DNA of 64,000 nt from Polynucleobacter sp. JS-JIR-II-50 (GTDB lineage: Bacteria; Pseudomonadota; Gammaproteobacteria; Burkholderiales; Burkholderiaceae): the NCBI RefSeq assembly GCF_018687895.1, contig NZ_CP061307.1, forward strand, positions 1,819,948 to 1,883,947, written 5' to 3'. Shown piece by piece: positions 55,737-64,000 of this stretch (positions are counted from its first letter, which is position 1; the number at the start of each line of letters is the position of its first letter). Below the pieces are notes generated by a model that was not told the DNA's origin, ran no database searches, and saw nothing but the letters and a program-made list of their open reading frames with translations. A program made the translations under genes and the position numbers.

Positions 55737-56753
55737 ATGAACATTGGTCCTCACCTCCTCGCAAATAAGTTATTTGTGGCCCCTATGGCTGGGGTAACGG
55801 ATCGCCCATTTAGACAGCTTTGCAAGAAGTTGGGAGCCGGGTATGCCGTTTCTGAAATGGTGGCCTCCAATGCGCTACTTTGGAAAAGCGAAAAGACTCA
55901 ACGTCGCGCCAACCATGTTGGCGAATTTAAACCGATTGCCGTTCAAATTGCCGGGGCTGACCCCGCGATGATGGCGGCAGCGGCAAAAATTAACGTCGAT
56001 CACGGCGCTCAAATTATTGACATCAACATGGGTTGCCCAGCCAAGAAAGTTTGTAATGTTGCGGCTGGCTCTGCCTTATTACGTGACGAGCCTTTGGTGC
56101 AGCAAATTCTAGAAGCAGTTGTAAATGCTGTTGGTATCGGACCGGATGCAGTACCAGTTACTTTGAAAATTCGTACGGGCTGGGATCGCGAACATAAGAA
56201 TGCTATTGAGATAGCGCGTCTTGCAGAAAAATCTGGCATCTCCATGCTGACCGTCCATGGTCGCACGAGAGCAGATCTGTATCACGGTGAAGCTGAATAT
56301 GAAACGATTACCGCAGTCAAAAATAGTGTGGACATTCCAGTAGTGGCTAATGGCGATATCACTAGCCCAGAAAAGGCAGAGCAAGTCTTAAAGCTCACCG
56401 GCGCTGATGCCATCATGATTGGACGAGCTGCTCAAGGGCGTCCTTGGATATTCCGTGAGATCAATCACTATCTCGAAACGGGTGGCAAGCTACCAACCCC
56501 GGAAATCAATGAGATTCAGGCCATCATGAATGGGCATCTACTCGACCACTACGAATTCTATGGCGAGCATATTGGCCTTCGTACTGCACGTAAGCATATT
56601 GGCTGGTATTGCAAGGGTTTGCGTGATTCACATGCTTTCCGTCAGCGCATGAATACCGCCGACGATTGCAAAACCCAACTGCAAATGGTCAATGATTATT
56701 TTGACGAAATGAAATCCCATTCTGACCGCTTGTTATTTTTGGAAGCGGCATAG
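55737..56753 (+). CDS. dusB: tRNA-dihydrouridine synthase B
   Basis: 338 residues from the ATG at 55737 (MNIGPHLLANKLFVAPMAGVTD), the family's normal start; a GTG at 55707 would add ten residues without similarity. The flavin barrel has VAPMAGVTDRPFR, the catalytic cysteine in NMGCPAKKVCNVAAGSAL, and the late IMIGRAAQGRPWIFREI. It reduces specific uridines in the tRNA D loop. fis follows after 57 nt, the conserved dusB-fis pair. Confidence 0.95.
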   Translation: MNIGPHLLANKLFVAPMAGVTDRPFRQLCKKLGAGYAVSEMVASNALLWKSEKTQRRANHVGEFKPIAVQIAGADPAMMAAAAKINVDHGAQIIDINMGCPAKKVCNVAAGSALLRDEPLVQQILEAVVNAVGIGPDAVPVTLKIRTGWDREHKNAIEIARLAEKSGISMLTVHGRTRADLYHGEAEYETITAVKNSVDIPVVANGDITSPEKAEQVLKLTGADAIMIGRAAQGRPWIFREINHYLETGGKLPTPEINEIQAIMNGHLLDHYEFYGEHIGLRTARKHIGWYCKGLRDSHAFRQRMNTADDCKTQLQMVNDYFDEMKSHSDRLLFLEAA

Positions 56754-56810
56754 TTCTAGCTTAATTTAGTTTCTTTATTTATTTTTTTGTTTTTGTATTG
56801 ATAGATTGTT

Positions 56811-57050
56811 ATGACCAATAAGCACCCGATTACCGAATGTATTGAAACCCAACTGCAGGGTTACCTGAATGACCTCAAAGGAACTGCACCAACTGATATC
56901 TATGACATGGTATTGGCTGTTGTTGAAAAACCGATGCTGGAATTAGTGATGCAGCATGCCAAGCAAAATCAATCACTGGCAGCGCAGTATTTGGGTATTA
57001 ATCGCAACACCCTGCACAAGAAGTTGGTTGAACATCAACTTCTGAAGTAA
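56811..57050 (+). CDS. fis: DNA-binding protein Fis
   Basis: 79 residues. The C-terminal helix-turn-helix reads QNQSLAAQYLGINRNTLHKKLVEH, the Fis DNA-binding unit, and the preceding helices (VEKPMLELVMQHA) form the dimer core. E. coli Fis is 98 residues; this form lacks the N-terminal hairpin arms, as in other betaproteobacteria. It shapes nucleoid structure and growth-dependent transcription. It lies downstream of dusB and 52 nt before purH. Confidence 0.95.
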   Translation: MTNKHPITECIETQLQGYLNDLKGTAPTDIYDMVLAVVEKPMLELVMQHAKQNQSLAAQYLGINRNTLHKKLVEHQLLK

Positions 57051-57102
57051 CCGCAAACTTTACTAATAACAAAGCCATTTTTTAAATTAAGCTCCGAAAA
57101 CC

Positions 57103-58683
57103 ATGATCCGTACAGCCCTACTCTCCGTCTCCGATAAAAATGGCATCGTGCCTTTTGCTAAAGCCCTCCACGAACAAGGTATTAAGCTCATTTCTACTGG
57201 CGGCACAGCAAAACTCTTGGCCGAAAACAATCTGCCTGTTGTCGAAGTTTCTTCTTTAACGAAATTTCCGGAGATGCTGGATGGTCGCGTTAAGACCCTC
57301 CACCCGATGGTGCATGGCGGCTTATTAGCTCGTAGAGATTTTCCAGAGCATATGGCAGCCCTGAAAGAGCATGGCATAGACACCATTGATATGCTCGTGA
57401 TTAATCTTTACCCCTTCAATGAAACAGTCGCTAAGGAAAGCTGCTCATTCGAAGATGCCGTTGAGAACATTGATATCGGCGGCCCAGCAATGCTTCGTGC
57501 AGCAGCCAAAAATCACAAAGACGTTACTGTATTGATCTCACCAGAAGATTACGCTCCAGTCTTAGCCGAAATGAAGGCCAACAAGAATGTCGTTTCTTAC
57601 AAAACCAATTTAGCTTTAGCCAAAAAAGTATTTGCGCATACCGCGCAATACGATGGTGCGATTGCTAACTATCTCTCAGCATTAGGTGATGATCTCGATC
57701 ACAAAGCCCGATCTGCTTACCCAGAGACTTTGCACCTTGCCTTCGAAAAAGTACAAGAGATGCGTTACGGCGAGAACCCGCACCAATCTGCAGCGTTCTA
57801 CAAAGATATTTTCTCTGTCGATGGCGCACTAGCCAATTACAAACAGTTGCAAGGGAAAGAACTTTCTTACAACAATATTGCCGACGCAGATTCTGCCTGG
57901 GAATGCGTTAAGAGCTTTACCGGTAATGCCGGTGGTGCATCAGCTTGTGTCATCATCAAGCACGCCAACCCTTGTGGCGTCGCTGTTGGCGCCTCAGCCC
58001 TTGAAGCCTATCAAAAAGCCTTCAAGACTGATCCGAGCTCTGCCTTTGGCGGCATCATTGCCTTTAACGTGCCCTGCGATGGCGCTGCAGCTGAAGCCAT
58101 CTCCAAGCAATTTGTCGAAGTATTGATTGCGCCTAGCTTTAGCGATGAAGCCAAAGCGATCTTTGCTGCGAAACAAAATGTACGCCTTCTAGAGATTCCA
58201 TTGGGCACCGCATTTAATACCTTTGATTTCAAGCGTGTTGGTGGTGGTTTGCTTGTGCAATCCCCCGATGCTAAGAATGTTCTCGAAAGTGAAATGCGTG
58301 TTGTGAGCAAGCGCCTACCAACTCCAAGCGAAATGCACGACATGATGTTTGCTTGGCGAGTTGCGAAGTTTGTGAAGTCCAATGCCATTGTGTATTGCGC
58401 TAACGGCATGACCCTGGGTATTGGCGCAGGCCAAATGAGCCGCGTAGACTCTGCGCGCATGGCTAGCATCAAGGCTGAGAACGCTGGCTTAAGCCTCAAA
58501 GGCTCTGCAGTAGCAAGTGATGCCTTCTTCCCGTTCCGTGATGGCTTAGATGTCGTTGTGAATGGTGGCGCAAGCTGCGCAATTCAGCCTGGTGGCAGTA
58601 TGCGTGATGATGAAATCATTGCTGCAGCAAATGAGCATGGCATTGCCATGATCTTTACTGGCACACGTCACTTCCGTCACTAA
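57103..58683 (+). CDS. purH: Bifunctional AICAR transformylase/IMP cyclohydrolase
   Basis: 526 residues. The N-terminal IMP cyclohydrolase domain (about 1-195) starts [19 protein letters not shown] and includes the STGGTAKLL loop. The C-terminal transformylase domain contains [11 protein letters not shown] and ends [18 protein letters not shown]. It performs the last two steps of IMP synthesis. It lies between fis and ruvC; purC, purE and purK are at 7904-10536. Confidence 0.98.
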   Translation: MIRTALLSVSDKNGIVPFAKALHEQGIKLISTGGTAKLLAENNLPVVEVSSLTKFPEMLDGRVKTLHPMVHGGLLARRDFPEHMAALKEHGIDTIDMLVINLYPFNETVAKESCSFEDAVENIDIGGPAMLRAAAKNHKDVTVLISPEDYAPVLAEMKANKNVVSYKTNLALAKKVFAHTAQYDGAIANYLSALGDDLDHKARSAYPETLHLAFEKVQEMRYGENPHQSAAFYKDIFSVDGALANYKQLQGKELSYNNIADADSAWECVKSFTGNAGGASACVIIKHANPCGVAVGASALEAYQKAFKTDPSSAFGGIIAFNVPCDGAAAEAISKQFVEVLIAPSFSDEAKAIFAAKQNVRLLEIPLGTAFNTFDFKRVGGGLLVQSPDAKNVLESEMRVVSKRLPTPSEMHDMMFAWRVAKFVKSNAIVYCANGMTLGIGAGQMSRVDSARMASIKAENAGLSLKGSAVASDAFFPFRDGLDVVVNGGASCAIQPGGSMRDDEIIAAANEHGIAMIFTGTRHFRH

Positions 58684-58715
58684 GCAACAGAAGTAGACGG
58701 AAATATAAAGCTACT

Positions 58716-59246
58716 ATGCGCTGGATAGGAATCGACCCAGGTTTACGGACTACCGGTTTTGGTGTGATTGATGTTGATGGCCAAAAACTGACATACGTTG
58801 CCTCTGGGACGATTGAGAGTGGTGATCCAGCCAAAGGCTTGCCTGAACGCTTAGGCGCCCTCTATGCAGGCGTTAAGGAAGTTCTAGAGACCTATCGACC
58901 TGAGTCTGCTGCCATCGAGGAAGTCTTCTTAAACGTCAACCCTCGCTCCACACTCATGTTAGGTCAGGCTCGGGGCGCAGTCATTGCCGCCCTCGTTTCA
59001 GAAAAACTCCCTGTAGCCGAATACAGCGCACTTCGGGTAAAGCAAGCGATTGTGGGTACAGGTCGCGCAGCCAAGCCACAGGTGCAGGAGATGGTGAAGC
59101 GCTTACTTAGACTTAATCGTGCCCCAGGGACTGATGCTTCTGATGCGCTTGGCGTTGCTATTTGCGCCGCCCATCATGCGCAGATGCCAAAAGCAATTAC
59201 TGCAGCTTTGGCACCTAAGCTAGCGCCCAAGAAACGCAGCAAGTAA
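58716..59246 (+). CDS. ruvC: Holliday junction resolvase RuvC
   Basis: 176 residues with the four-acid active site of the RNase H fold: aspartate in [15 protein letters not shown], glutamate in AAIEEVFLN, and the C-terminal pair in [17 protein letters not shown]. It cuts Holliday junctions delivered by RuvAB, whose genes follow directly. Confidence 0.97.
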   Translation: MRWIGIDPGLRTTGFGVIDVDGQKLTYVASGTIESGDPAKGLPERLGALYAGVKEVLETYRPESAAIEEVFLNVNPRSTLMLGQARGAVIAALVSEKLPVAEYSALRVKQAIVGTGRAAKPQVQEMVKRLLRLNRAPGTDASDALGVAICAAHHAQMPKAITAALAPKLAPKKRSK

Positions 59247-59275
59247 AAATACACATCACAGGTTAAGATCTCTAC

Positions 59276-59857
59276 ATGATTGGTCGTATTCAAGGTACTC
59301 TCGTTTCAGTTCACCCTCCTCGCCTTTTGGTCGATTGCCAAGGGATTGGTTATGAGGTTGATGTACCCATGAGTACTTTGTATCAGCTGCCTCAGGCTGG
59401 TCAAAAAATTACCCTGCTAACACATTTTCAAGTACGCGAAGATGCGCAGCAACTCTTTGGGTTTGCCACTGAAACTGAGCGTGAAGCATTTAGACAACTG
59501 ATTAAGATTAGCGGTGTTGGTTCCCGCACAGCACTAGCAGTCCTCTCCGGCATGAGTGTTAACGAACTGGCGCAAGCTATTGCGCTTCAAGAAGCTGGAC
59601 GTCTCACACAAGTGCCTGGCATCGGCAAGAAGACTGCTGAGCGTCTCTGCCTAGAGCTCAAAGGCAAGCTAGCTCCAGACTTAGGCATTACAGGCGAAAA
59701 ACCTCAGGCGCTTGAAGCTAGCAGCGAAGTATTGCAAGCGCTCTTGGCGCTAGGTTATTCAGAAAAAGAAGCGCTTTTAGCACTCAAGCAAATTCCACCC
59801 GATATCAGTGTTTCTGATGGCATCCGTATGGGATTGAAGTATCTATCTAAAGCCTAA
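59276..59857 (+). CDS. ruvA: Holliday junction branch-migration protein RuvA
   Basis: 193 residues. It starts [20 protein letters not shown] and has the two helix-hairpin-helix motifs [16 protein letters not shown] and [17 protein letters not shown], then a flexible linker and the C-terminal domain that contacts RuvB. A tetramer holds the junction open. It lies 29 nt after ruvC and 26 nt before ruvB. Confidence 0.98.
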   Translation: MIGRIQGTLVSVHPPRLLVDCQGIGYEVDVPMSTLYQLPQAGQKITLLTHFQVREDAQQLFGFATETEREAFRQLIKISGVGSRTALAVLSGMSVNELAQAIALQEAGRLTQVPGIGKKTAERLCLELKGKLAPDLGITGEKPQALEASSEVLQALLALGYSEKEALLALKQIPPDISVSDGIRMGLKYLSKA

Positions 59858-59883
59858 TAGCCAAACGGCACTAAACTCTCAGC

Positions 59884-60954
59884 ATGGCAATACATACAGA
59901 AGACCTCAGCTCAATCCCTGAAGATTTACCGGAAGGTAATGCCCGCATTGTGAGCGGTGCAGCAGGCAATACTGAAGCCGTCTTTGAAAGAGCCCTTCGC
60001 CCTAAACAACTCGATGAGTATGTTGGCCAAACTAAGGCCAGAGCGCAATTAGAGATTTTCATCAGCGCCACGAGAGCGCGCCAAGAAGCCCTAGATCACG
60101 TTCTCTTGTTTGGGCCTCCTGGACTTGGTAAAACTACTCTTGCTCACATCATTGCAAGAGAGCTCGGTGTGAACTTACGTCAGACCAGCGGTCCTGTTCT
60201 AGACAGGCCAGGAGATCTTGCCGCTTTACTCACTAATTTAGAAGAAAACGATGTTCTCTTTATTGATGAGATTCATCGTCTATCTCCAGTAGTGGAAGAA
60301 ATTCTATATCCCGCACTTGAGGATTACAGCCTAGACATCATGATCGGCGAAGGTCCTGCAGCGCGCAGTGTAAAGATTGATCTCAAACCTTTCACACTCA
60401 TTGGCGCAACTACACGTGCCGGCATGCTAACCAATCCACTGCGTGATCGCTTTGGTATCGTGGCCAGACTTGAGTTTTACACCACTGAAGAGCTCACCAA
60501 AATTATTAATCGTTCAGCCAGCTTACTCAAGGCTGATATTGATCCAGAAGGCTCAATAGAGATTGCAAAGCGTGCTCGTGGCACTCCGCGCATTGCTAAC
60601 CGCCTATTACGCCGCGTACGTGACTATGCAGAAGTAAAAGGCACTGGCACCATTACTAAGGCTATGGCGGATGCTGCGCTCAAGATGCTGGATGTGGATC
60701 CGAGTGGCTTTGATGTGATGGATCGAAAACTCTTAGAGGCTATCTTGCACAAGTTTGATGGTGGCCCAGTAGGCATTGATAACTTGGCAGCAGCGATTGG
60801 CGAGGAACGCGACACGATTGAAGATGTTCTGGAGCCCTATTTAATTCAACAGGGTTACTTGCAAAGAACCTCAAGAGGCAGAGTGGCAACCCGCCAGGCT
60901 TATGAGCACTTTGGATTAACACCGCCAAGTGGCAGTGCTAGCTTAGATATTTAA
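59884..60954 (+). CDS. ruvB: Holliday junction helicase RuvB
   Basis: 356 residues. The AAA+ core has Walker [13 protein letters not shown], Walker [11 protein letters not shown] and sensor 1 [10 protein letters not shown]-terminal winged helix ends with [17 protein letters not shown]. The hexameric motor drives branch migration. The stop overlaps the convergent tyrS stop by 4 nt. No LexA box is evident before ruvC or ruvA. Confidence 0.98.
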   Translation: MAIHTEDLSSIPEDLPEGNARIVSGAAGNTEAVFERALRPKQLDEYVGQTKARAQLEIFISATRARQEALDHVLLFGPPGLGKTTLAHIIARELGVNLRQTSGPVLDRPGDLAALLTNLEENDVLFIDEIHRLSPVVEEILYPALEDYSLDIMIGEGPAARSVKIDLKPFTLIGATTRAGMLTNPLRDRFGIVARLEFYTTEELTKIINRSASLLKADIDPEGSIEIAKRARGTPRIANRLLRRVRDYAEVKGTGTITKAMADAALKMLDVDPSGFDVMDRKLLEAILHKFDGGPVGIDNLAAAIGEERDTIEDVLEPYLIQQGYLQRTSRGRVATRQAYEHFGLTPPSGSASLDI

Positions 60955-62183
60955 GCTAGGGTCACTTTAGCAAACTTACGTTTACCTACTTGTACTACGT
61001 AAGTTCCAGCCTCAAGCTTTAATTGCTTATCAGCAACGGTTGCGCCATCAATCTTCACACCGTTTTGCTCAATATTACGATTGGCTTCTGATGTGGATGG
61101 AGCCAAGCCAGCGGCTTTCAGGAGATTGGCGATTTGCATTGGCGCGCCCGAGAGACTTACTTCTGGAATGTCATCAGGAACACCGCCCTTAGCGCGGTGA
61201 TTAAAGTCTTCTAAGGCTTTTTCCGCCGCGGCTTGCGAATGAAAACGCGCCACGATTTCCTGTGCGAGCAAGACTTTGCAATCTTTTGGATTGCGACCCG
61301 CAGCAACCTCTTGCTTCATCAGATCAATTTCCGCCATTGGGCGGAATGACAGCAATGTGAAGTAGTCCCACATCAAATCATCCGAAATGCTGAGGAGCTT
61401 GCCAAACATATCACCAGCAGGCTCGCTGATGCCAATGTAATTACCTTTGGACTTACTCATCTTCTCAACGCCATCAAGACCAACGAGGAGTGGCATCGTC
61501 AAAATACATTGAGGCTCTTGGCCATACTCACGCTGGAGTTCACGACCAACTAGCAGATTGAACTTTTGATCTGTACCGCCCAACTCTAAATCACTCTTGA
61601 GTGCAACAGAGTCATAGCCCTGCATCAATGGGTATAAAAACTCATGAATCGAAATCGGCACACCATTGCGATAGCGCTTAGTAAAATCATCACGCTCGAG
61701 CATACGAGCAACAGTATGTTTAGCAGCCAACTGAATCATGCCACGTGCGCCCAAAGGATCACACCACTCACTGTTGTAGCGCACTTCAGTCTTAGAAGGA
61801 TCGAGCACCATGCTGGCTTGACGATAGTAAGTCTCTGCATTGACAGCGATTTCTTCTGCGGTCAATGGCGGACGGGTAGCATTACGACCTGATGGATCAC
61901 CAATCATGCTCGTAAAGTCACCGATCAAGAAAATAACGGTATGACCTAAGTCTTGTAACTGGCGTAACTTATTCAAAACAACGGTGTGTCCCAGATGAAT
62001 ATCAGGAGCCGTAGGATCTAAACCTAATTTAATCCTGAGTGGAGTCTTGGTAGCCTGGCTACGAGCAAGTTTCTGAACCCAGTCTGCCTCAACCAATAGC
62101 TCATCACAGCCACGTTTGGTGACTTCGAGCGCCGCAAAGACTTCAGGGGTCAAAGGATATTTTTGTTCTGGTTTAGCCGTCAT
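60951..62183 (-). CDS. tyrS: Tyrosyl-tRNA synthetase
   Basis: 410 residues from the ATG at 62183 ([15 protein letters not shown]); an in-frame extension to 62246 overlaps the divergent anmK start region and is rejected. Class I motifs are HLGH at 63-66 ([10 protein letters not shown]) and KMSKSKGNY near 235. The C-terminal S4-like RNA-binding domain covers the last 65 residues. It is the TyrRS-II (TyrZ-like) form judging by the motif variants. It is divergent from anmK with 76 nt between. Confidence 0.96.
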   Translation of the reverse strand: MTAKPEQKYPLTPEVFAALEVTKRGCDELLVEADWVQKLARSQATKTPLRIKLGLDPTAPDIHLGHTVVLNKLRQLQDLGHTVIFLIGDFTSMIGDPSGRNATRPPLTAEEIAVNAETYYRQASMVLDPSKTEVRYNSEWCDPLGARGMIQLAAKHTVARMLERDDFTKRYRNGVPISIHEFLYPLMQGYDSVALKSDLELGGTDQKFNLLVGRELQREYGQEPQCILTMPLLVGLDGVEKMSKSKGNYIGISEPAGDMFGKLLSISDDLMWDYFTLLSFRPMAEIDLMKQEVAAGRNPKDCKVLLAQEIVARFHSQAAAEKALEDFNHRAKGGVPDDIPEVSLSGAPMQIANLLKAAGLAPSTSEANRNIEQNGVKIDGATVADKQLKLEAGTYVVQVGKRKFAKVTLA

Positions 62184-62259
62184 GCTGATTCGGATTGCTG
62201 ATTCAGTTAAATTAGTAGTTAAATTGCTAAAGCATAATTGTCGCATTCCTGAGAGCTAC

Positions 62260-63387
62260 ATGAACAAACCCCATTCCCTCTATATTGGCCTAATGTCTGG
62301 CACTAGCCTGGATGGGATAGATGCCGTTCTAGCCAAGATAGGCCCTAATGGGGAAGCTAGTGCGCAAGACGCCATTAGCACCCCTTTCTCGCCGGAGCTC
62401 CGTAAAGCCTTATCTGAGCTCCAAAGCCCTGGCCCAAATGAGCTCCACAGGGAAAAACAGGCAGGAAATGCTTTGGCCTTAGCTTATACAGAAGCCGTCC
62501 ATCAGTTACTCAAGAAAGCTAAGCTCCAGCCCTCAGATATCACCGCCATCGGAGCACATGGACAAACGATTCGCCACCAACCGCATCTGGGTGATATGGC
62601 ATACACACATCAAACTCTTAATCCCGCTCTCTTGGCAGAAAAAACAGGCATTGATGTGATTGCTGATTTTAGAAGTCGGGATTTAGCTGCGGGTGGACAC
62701 GGTGCACCTTTGGTTCCCGCATTTCATGCGCAACAATTTATAGAAGATAAATATTTAGCCATTCTTAATATCGGTGGCATCGCTAATCTCACCTTACTTC
62801 CTAAGAATGGCGAAGTAACTGGTTTTGATTGTGGTCCAGGCAATATGCTGATGGACGCCTGGATACACGAACATCAAGGTAATGCCTATGATGAAAATGG
62901 TAATTGGGCATTACAAGGCAAAGTCAACGAAGCACTACTTGCAAAAATGTTATCTGATTCTTTCTTTGCAAAAGTTCCACCGAAGAGCACTGGTAGAGAC
63001 GACTTTCATCTTGCTTGGTTACAAGAAAACTTGAATGGTGAAAATCATCTTTGCGAAGATGTGCAAGCTACATTGCTACACCTGACAGCCCACTCAGCCC
63101 TCGAAGCTTTAGCTTGTTATGCCCCGCAAACCCAGAAGCTGATTATCTGTGGAGGCGGTGCCAGAAATAGTGCCTTGATGAATTTATTCAAAGTGAAGTC
63201 ACAGCATTTCTTCAAAAAGCCATTAGAAATTACTACAAGTGAGTTGGCAGGAATTGATCCGCAGCTTGTGGAAGGCCTTGCCTTTGCATGGCTTGCGTGG
63301 GCCCATAAAGAAAAACGGCCAGCAAATTTGCCAGCCGTTACGGGAGCGAAGGGCCCTAGAATTCTAGGTGCTTACTATCCTGCTTAA
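62260..63387 (+). CDS. anmK: Anhydro-N-acetylmuramic acid kinase
   Basis: 375 residues from the ATG at 62260 (MNKPHSLYIGLMSGTSLDGIDAV); the in-frame extension to 62116 lies antisense in tyrS. The family marks are GLMSGTSLDGID, GAHGQTIRHQP, NIGGIANLTLL and FDCGPGNMLMDAW. It opens and phosphorylates 1,6-anhydroMurNAc from cell-wall turnover. The product can enter the AmgK-MurU route (51346-53074). The stop lies in a palindrome shared with erpA. Confidence 0.96.
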   Translation: MNKPHSLYIGLMSGTSLDGIDAVLAKIGPNGEASAQDAISTPFSPELRKALSELQSPGPNELHREKQAGNALALAYTEAVHQLLKKAKLQPSDITAIGAHGQTIRHQPHLGDMAYTHQTLNPALLAEKTGIDVIADFRSRDLAAGGHGAPLVPAFHAQQFIEDKYLAILNIGGIANLTLLPKNGEVTGFDCGPGNMLMDAWIHEHQGNAYDENGNWALQGKVNEALLAKMLSDSFFAKVPPKSTGRDDFHLAWLQENLNGENHLCEDVQATLLHLTAHSALEALACYAPQTQKLIICGGGARNSALMNLFKVKSQHFFKKPLEITTSELAGIDPQLVEGLAFAWLAWAHKEKRPANLPAVTGAKGPRILGAYYPA

Positions 63388-63405
63388 TTACAAATTAATT
63401 AAGCA
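63381..63405. terminator. AT-rich palindrome spanning the anmK and erpA stop codons
   Basis: TGCTTAATT and AATTAAGCA form a perfect 9-bp stem around a seven-base loop. Both convergent genes end GCT TAA inside it. The stem is weak for a terminator, so this may be a bidirectional end or simple symmetry. Confidence 0.4.
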
Positions 63406-63773
63406 GAGAAAGAAGATCCGCAGCCACAAGTAGTTTGCGCATTTGGATTCTTAATCACAAACTGTGATCCGTTGATGTCTTCTTTGTAATCAATCTCAGC
63501 GCCAACTAAATATTGGAAGCTCATTGAATCTACTAATAAAGTAACGCCATTCTTTTCAAAGAGAGTGTCATCTTCATTTACAGCATCATCAAATGTGAAG
63601 CCATACTGAAATCCTGAGCAACCACCACCTTGTACGAATACGCGCAATTTCAACTCTGGATTACCTTCTTCAGCAATCAAGTCCGCCACTTTCGCAGCAG
63701 CGCTATCCGTGAACACCAATGGGGTTGGTGGCTCGGCTAAATCTTGTGCAGGTTGTGTAGCTAATTCAGTCAT
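63399..63773 (-). CDS. erpA: Iron-sulfur cluster insertion protein ErpA
   Basis: 124 residues of the A-type carrier family with the three ligand cysteines C52 ([12 protein letters not shown]), C116 and C118 (TTCGCGSSF). The N-terminal extension and the [18 protein letters not shown] segment favour ErpA over IscA or SufA. It passes Fe-S clusters to target enzymes; MiaB in this window is one such client type. It is preceded by TAGGAG and lies downstream of argC on the same strand. Confidence 0.94.
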   Translation of the reverse strand: MTELATQPAQDLAEPPTPLVFTDSAAAKVADLIAEEGNPELKLRVFVQGGGCSGFQYGFTFDDAVNEDDTLFEKNGVTLLVDSMSFQYLVGAEIDYKEDINGSQFVIKNPNAQTTCGCGSSFSA

Positions 63774-63853
63774 GATTTACTCCTAATTCAAAAGGCAATG
63801 TCTTATTTTAGGCTTTTAATGGCCAGTTTGCTGAAGGGGTATTCCTTATGAAA

Positions 63854-64000
63854 TTAAGGAGATACAGCAATCTGGGTAAGGCCTGTCGTCTCCGGGAAGC
63901 CAAACATGAGGTTCATGCACTGAACTCCCTGGCCTGAAGCACCCTTCACCAAGTTGTCTTCCACCACCAAAATAACTAAAGTATCACCGCCGCCTGGACG
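63854..64000 (-). CDS. argC: N-acetyl-gamma-glutamyl-phosphate reductase, 3' end (cut by window edge)
   Basis: The last 48 codons and the stop are present. They read [20 protein letters not shown] followed by [14 protein letters not shown], the C-terminal signature of type 1 ArgC, in which NLVKGA.GQ..Q..N is strongly conserved. It reduces N-acetylglutamyl phosphate in arginine synthesis. The argC-erpA neighbourhood is conserved in Burkholderiaceae. Most of the gene, including the catalytic cysteine, lies beyond the window. Confidence 0.92.
   Translation of the reverse strand, partial: RPGGGDTLVILVVEDNLVKGASGQGVQCMNLMFGFPETTGLTQIAVSP

Noticed and set aside
58011..58499. Minus-strand reading frame of 162 codons
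   Set aside because: Antisense to the transformylase domain of purH.
62116..62259. In-frame N-terminal extension of anmK and the reciprocal extension of tyrS (62184-62246)
   Set aside because: Both would cross the divergent promoter gap; family starts lie at 62260 and 62183.

Overview
The window reads as a chromosomal segment of a free-living betaproteobacterium of the Burkholderiaceae, most likely Polynucleobacter or a close relative. The basis is gene order and protein character: lptD-surA-pdxA-rsmA beside amgK-murU, dusB-fis-purH-ruvCAB, tyrS/anmK/erpA/argC, moderate GC content, very short intergenic gaps and several convergent genes whose ends overlap. This is inference from protein families and synteny; no database search was possible. 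Almost everything is housekeeping. I see no prophage, insertion sequence, CRISPR array, rRNA or integrated element, and there is one tRNA gene.

Layout. 1-1220: 5' part of groEL and all of groES on the minus strand, under a CIRCE operator. 1300-5300: a three-gene signalling operon on the plus strand encoding an EAL-like protein without catalytic residues, a LuxR-type response regulator and a BvgS/EvgS-like hybrid kinase. Its leader contains an inverted repeat that covers the Shine-Dalgarno sequence. 5332-6861: dacB. 6807-14325, minus strand: pgk-pyk-fba-purC-purE-purK-sua5, joining lower glycolysis, purine synthesis and t6A formation. 14535-17835, plus: ilvE, a small zinc-finger protein, waaF and two small conserved genes. 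17832-19532, minus: M48 protease. 19556-20032, plus: moaC. 20088-25405, minus: type IV pilin, TerC-family protein, sucD-sucC, recX-recA with an SOS box. 25514-26697, minus: DUF2878-type membrane protein, tRNA-Met, unknown secreted protein. 26755-27719, plus: a six-repeat secreted protein and a MOSC protein. 27773-33731: mostly minus-strand transport and small metabolic genes (MHS transporter, TRIC-type protein, AEC transporter, gamma carbonic anhydrase, Amt), with maiA on plus. 33869-36802: small envelope proteins, OsmC, rhodanese and a putative Na+/H+ antiporter. 36869-45513, plus: miaB-ybeY-corC-lnt-glyQ-glyS-gmhB-plsC. 45562-51312, minus: lptD-surA-pdxA-rsmA. 51346-60954, plus: amgK-murU-pepP-ubiH-like, then dusB-fis-purH-ruvC-ruvA-ruvB. 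60951-64000: tyrS (minus), anmK (plus), erpA (minus) and the 3' end of argC (minus).

How the genes connect. Outer-envelope biogenesis recurs: waaF and gmhB for the LPS heptose core, lptD and surA for outer-membrane assembly, lnt for lipoprotein acylation, plsC for phospholipid, dacB for peptidoglycan trimming, and anmK plus amgK-murU for cell-wall sugar recycling. RNA maturation is also well represented: sua5, miaB, dusB, rsmA, ybeY, glyQS and tyrS. DNA repair is covered by recA-recX and ruvABC.

The least ordinary parts are the EAL-like/regulator/kinase operon and its leader, the 13-residue repeat protein at 26755-27078, the direct miaB-ybeY junction where phoH is expected, the solute transporter with a large external insertion and structured upstream region, and a solitary Rap1a/Tai-like secreted protein. 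None of these amounts to a clearly new defence or mobile system.
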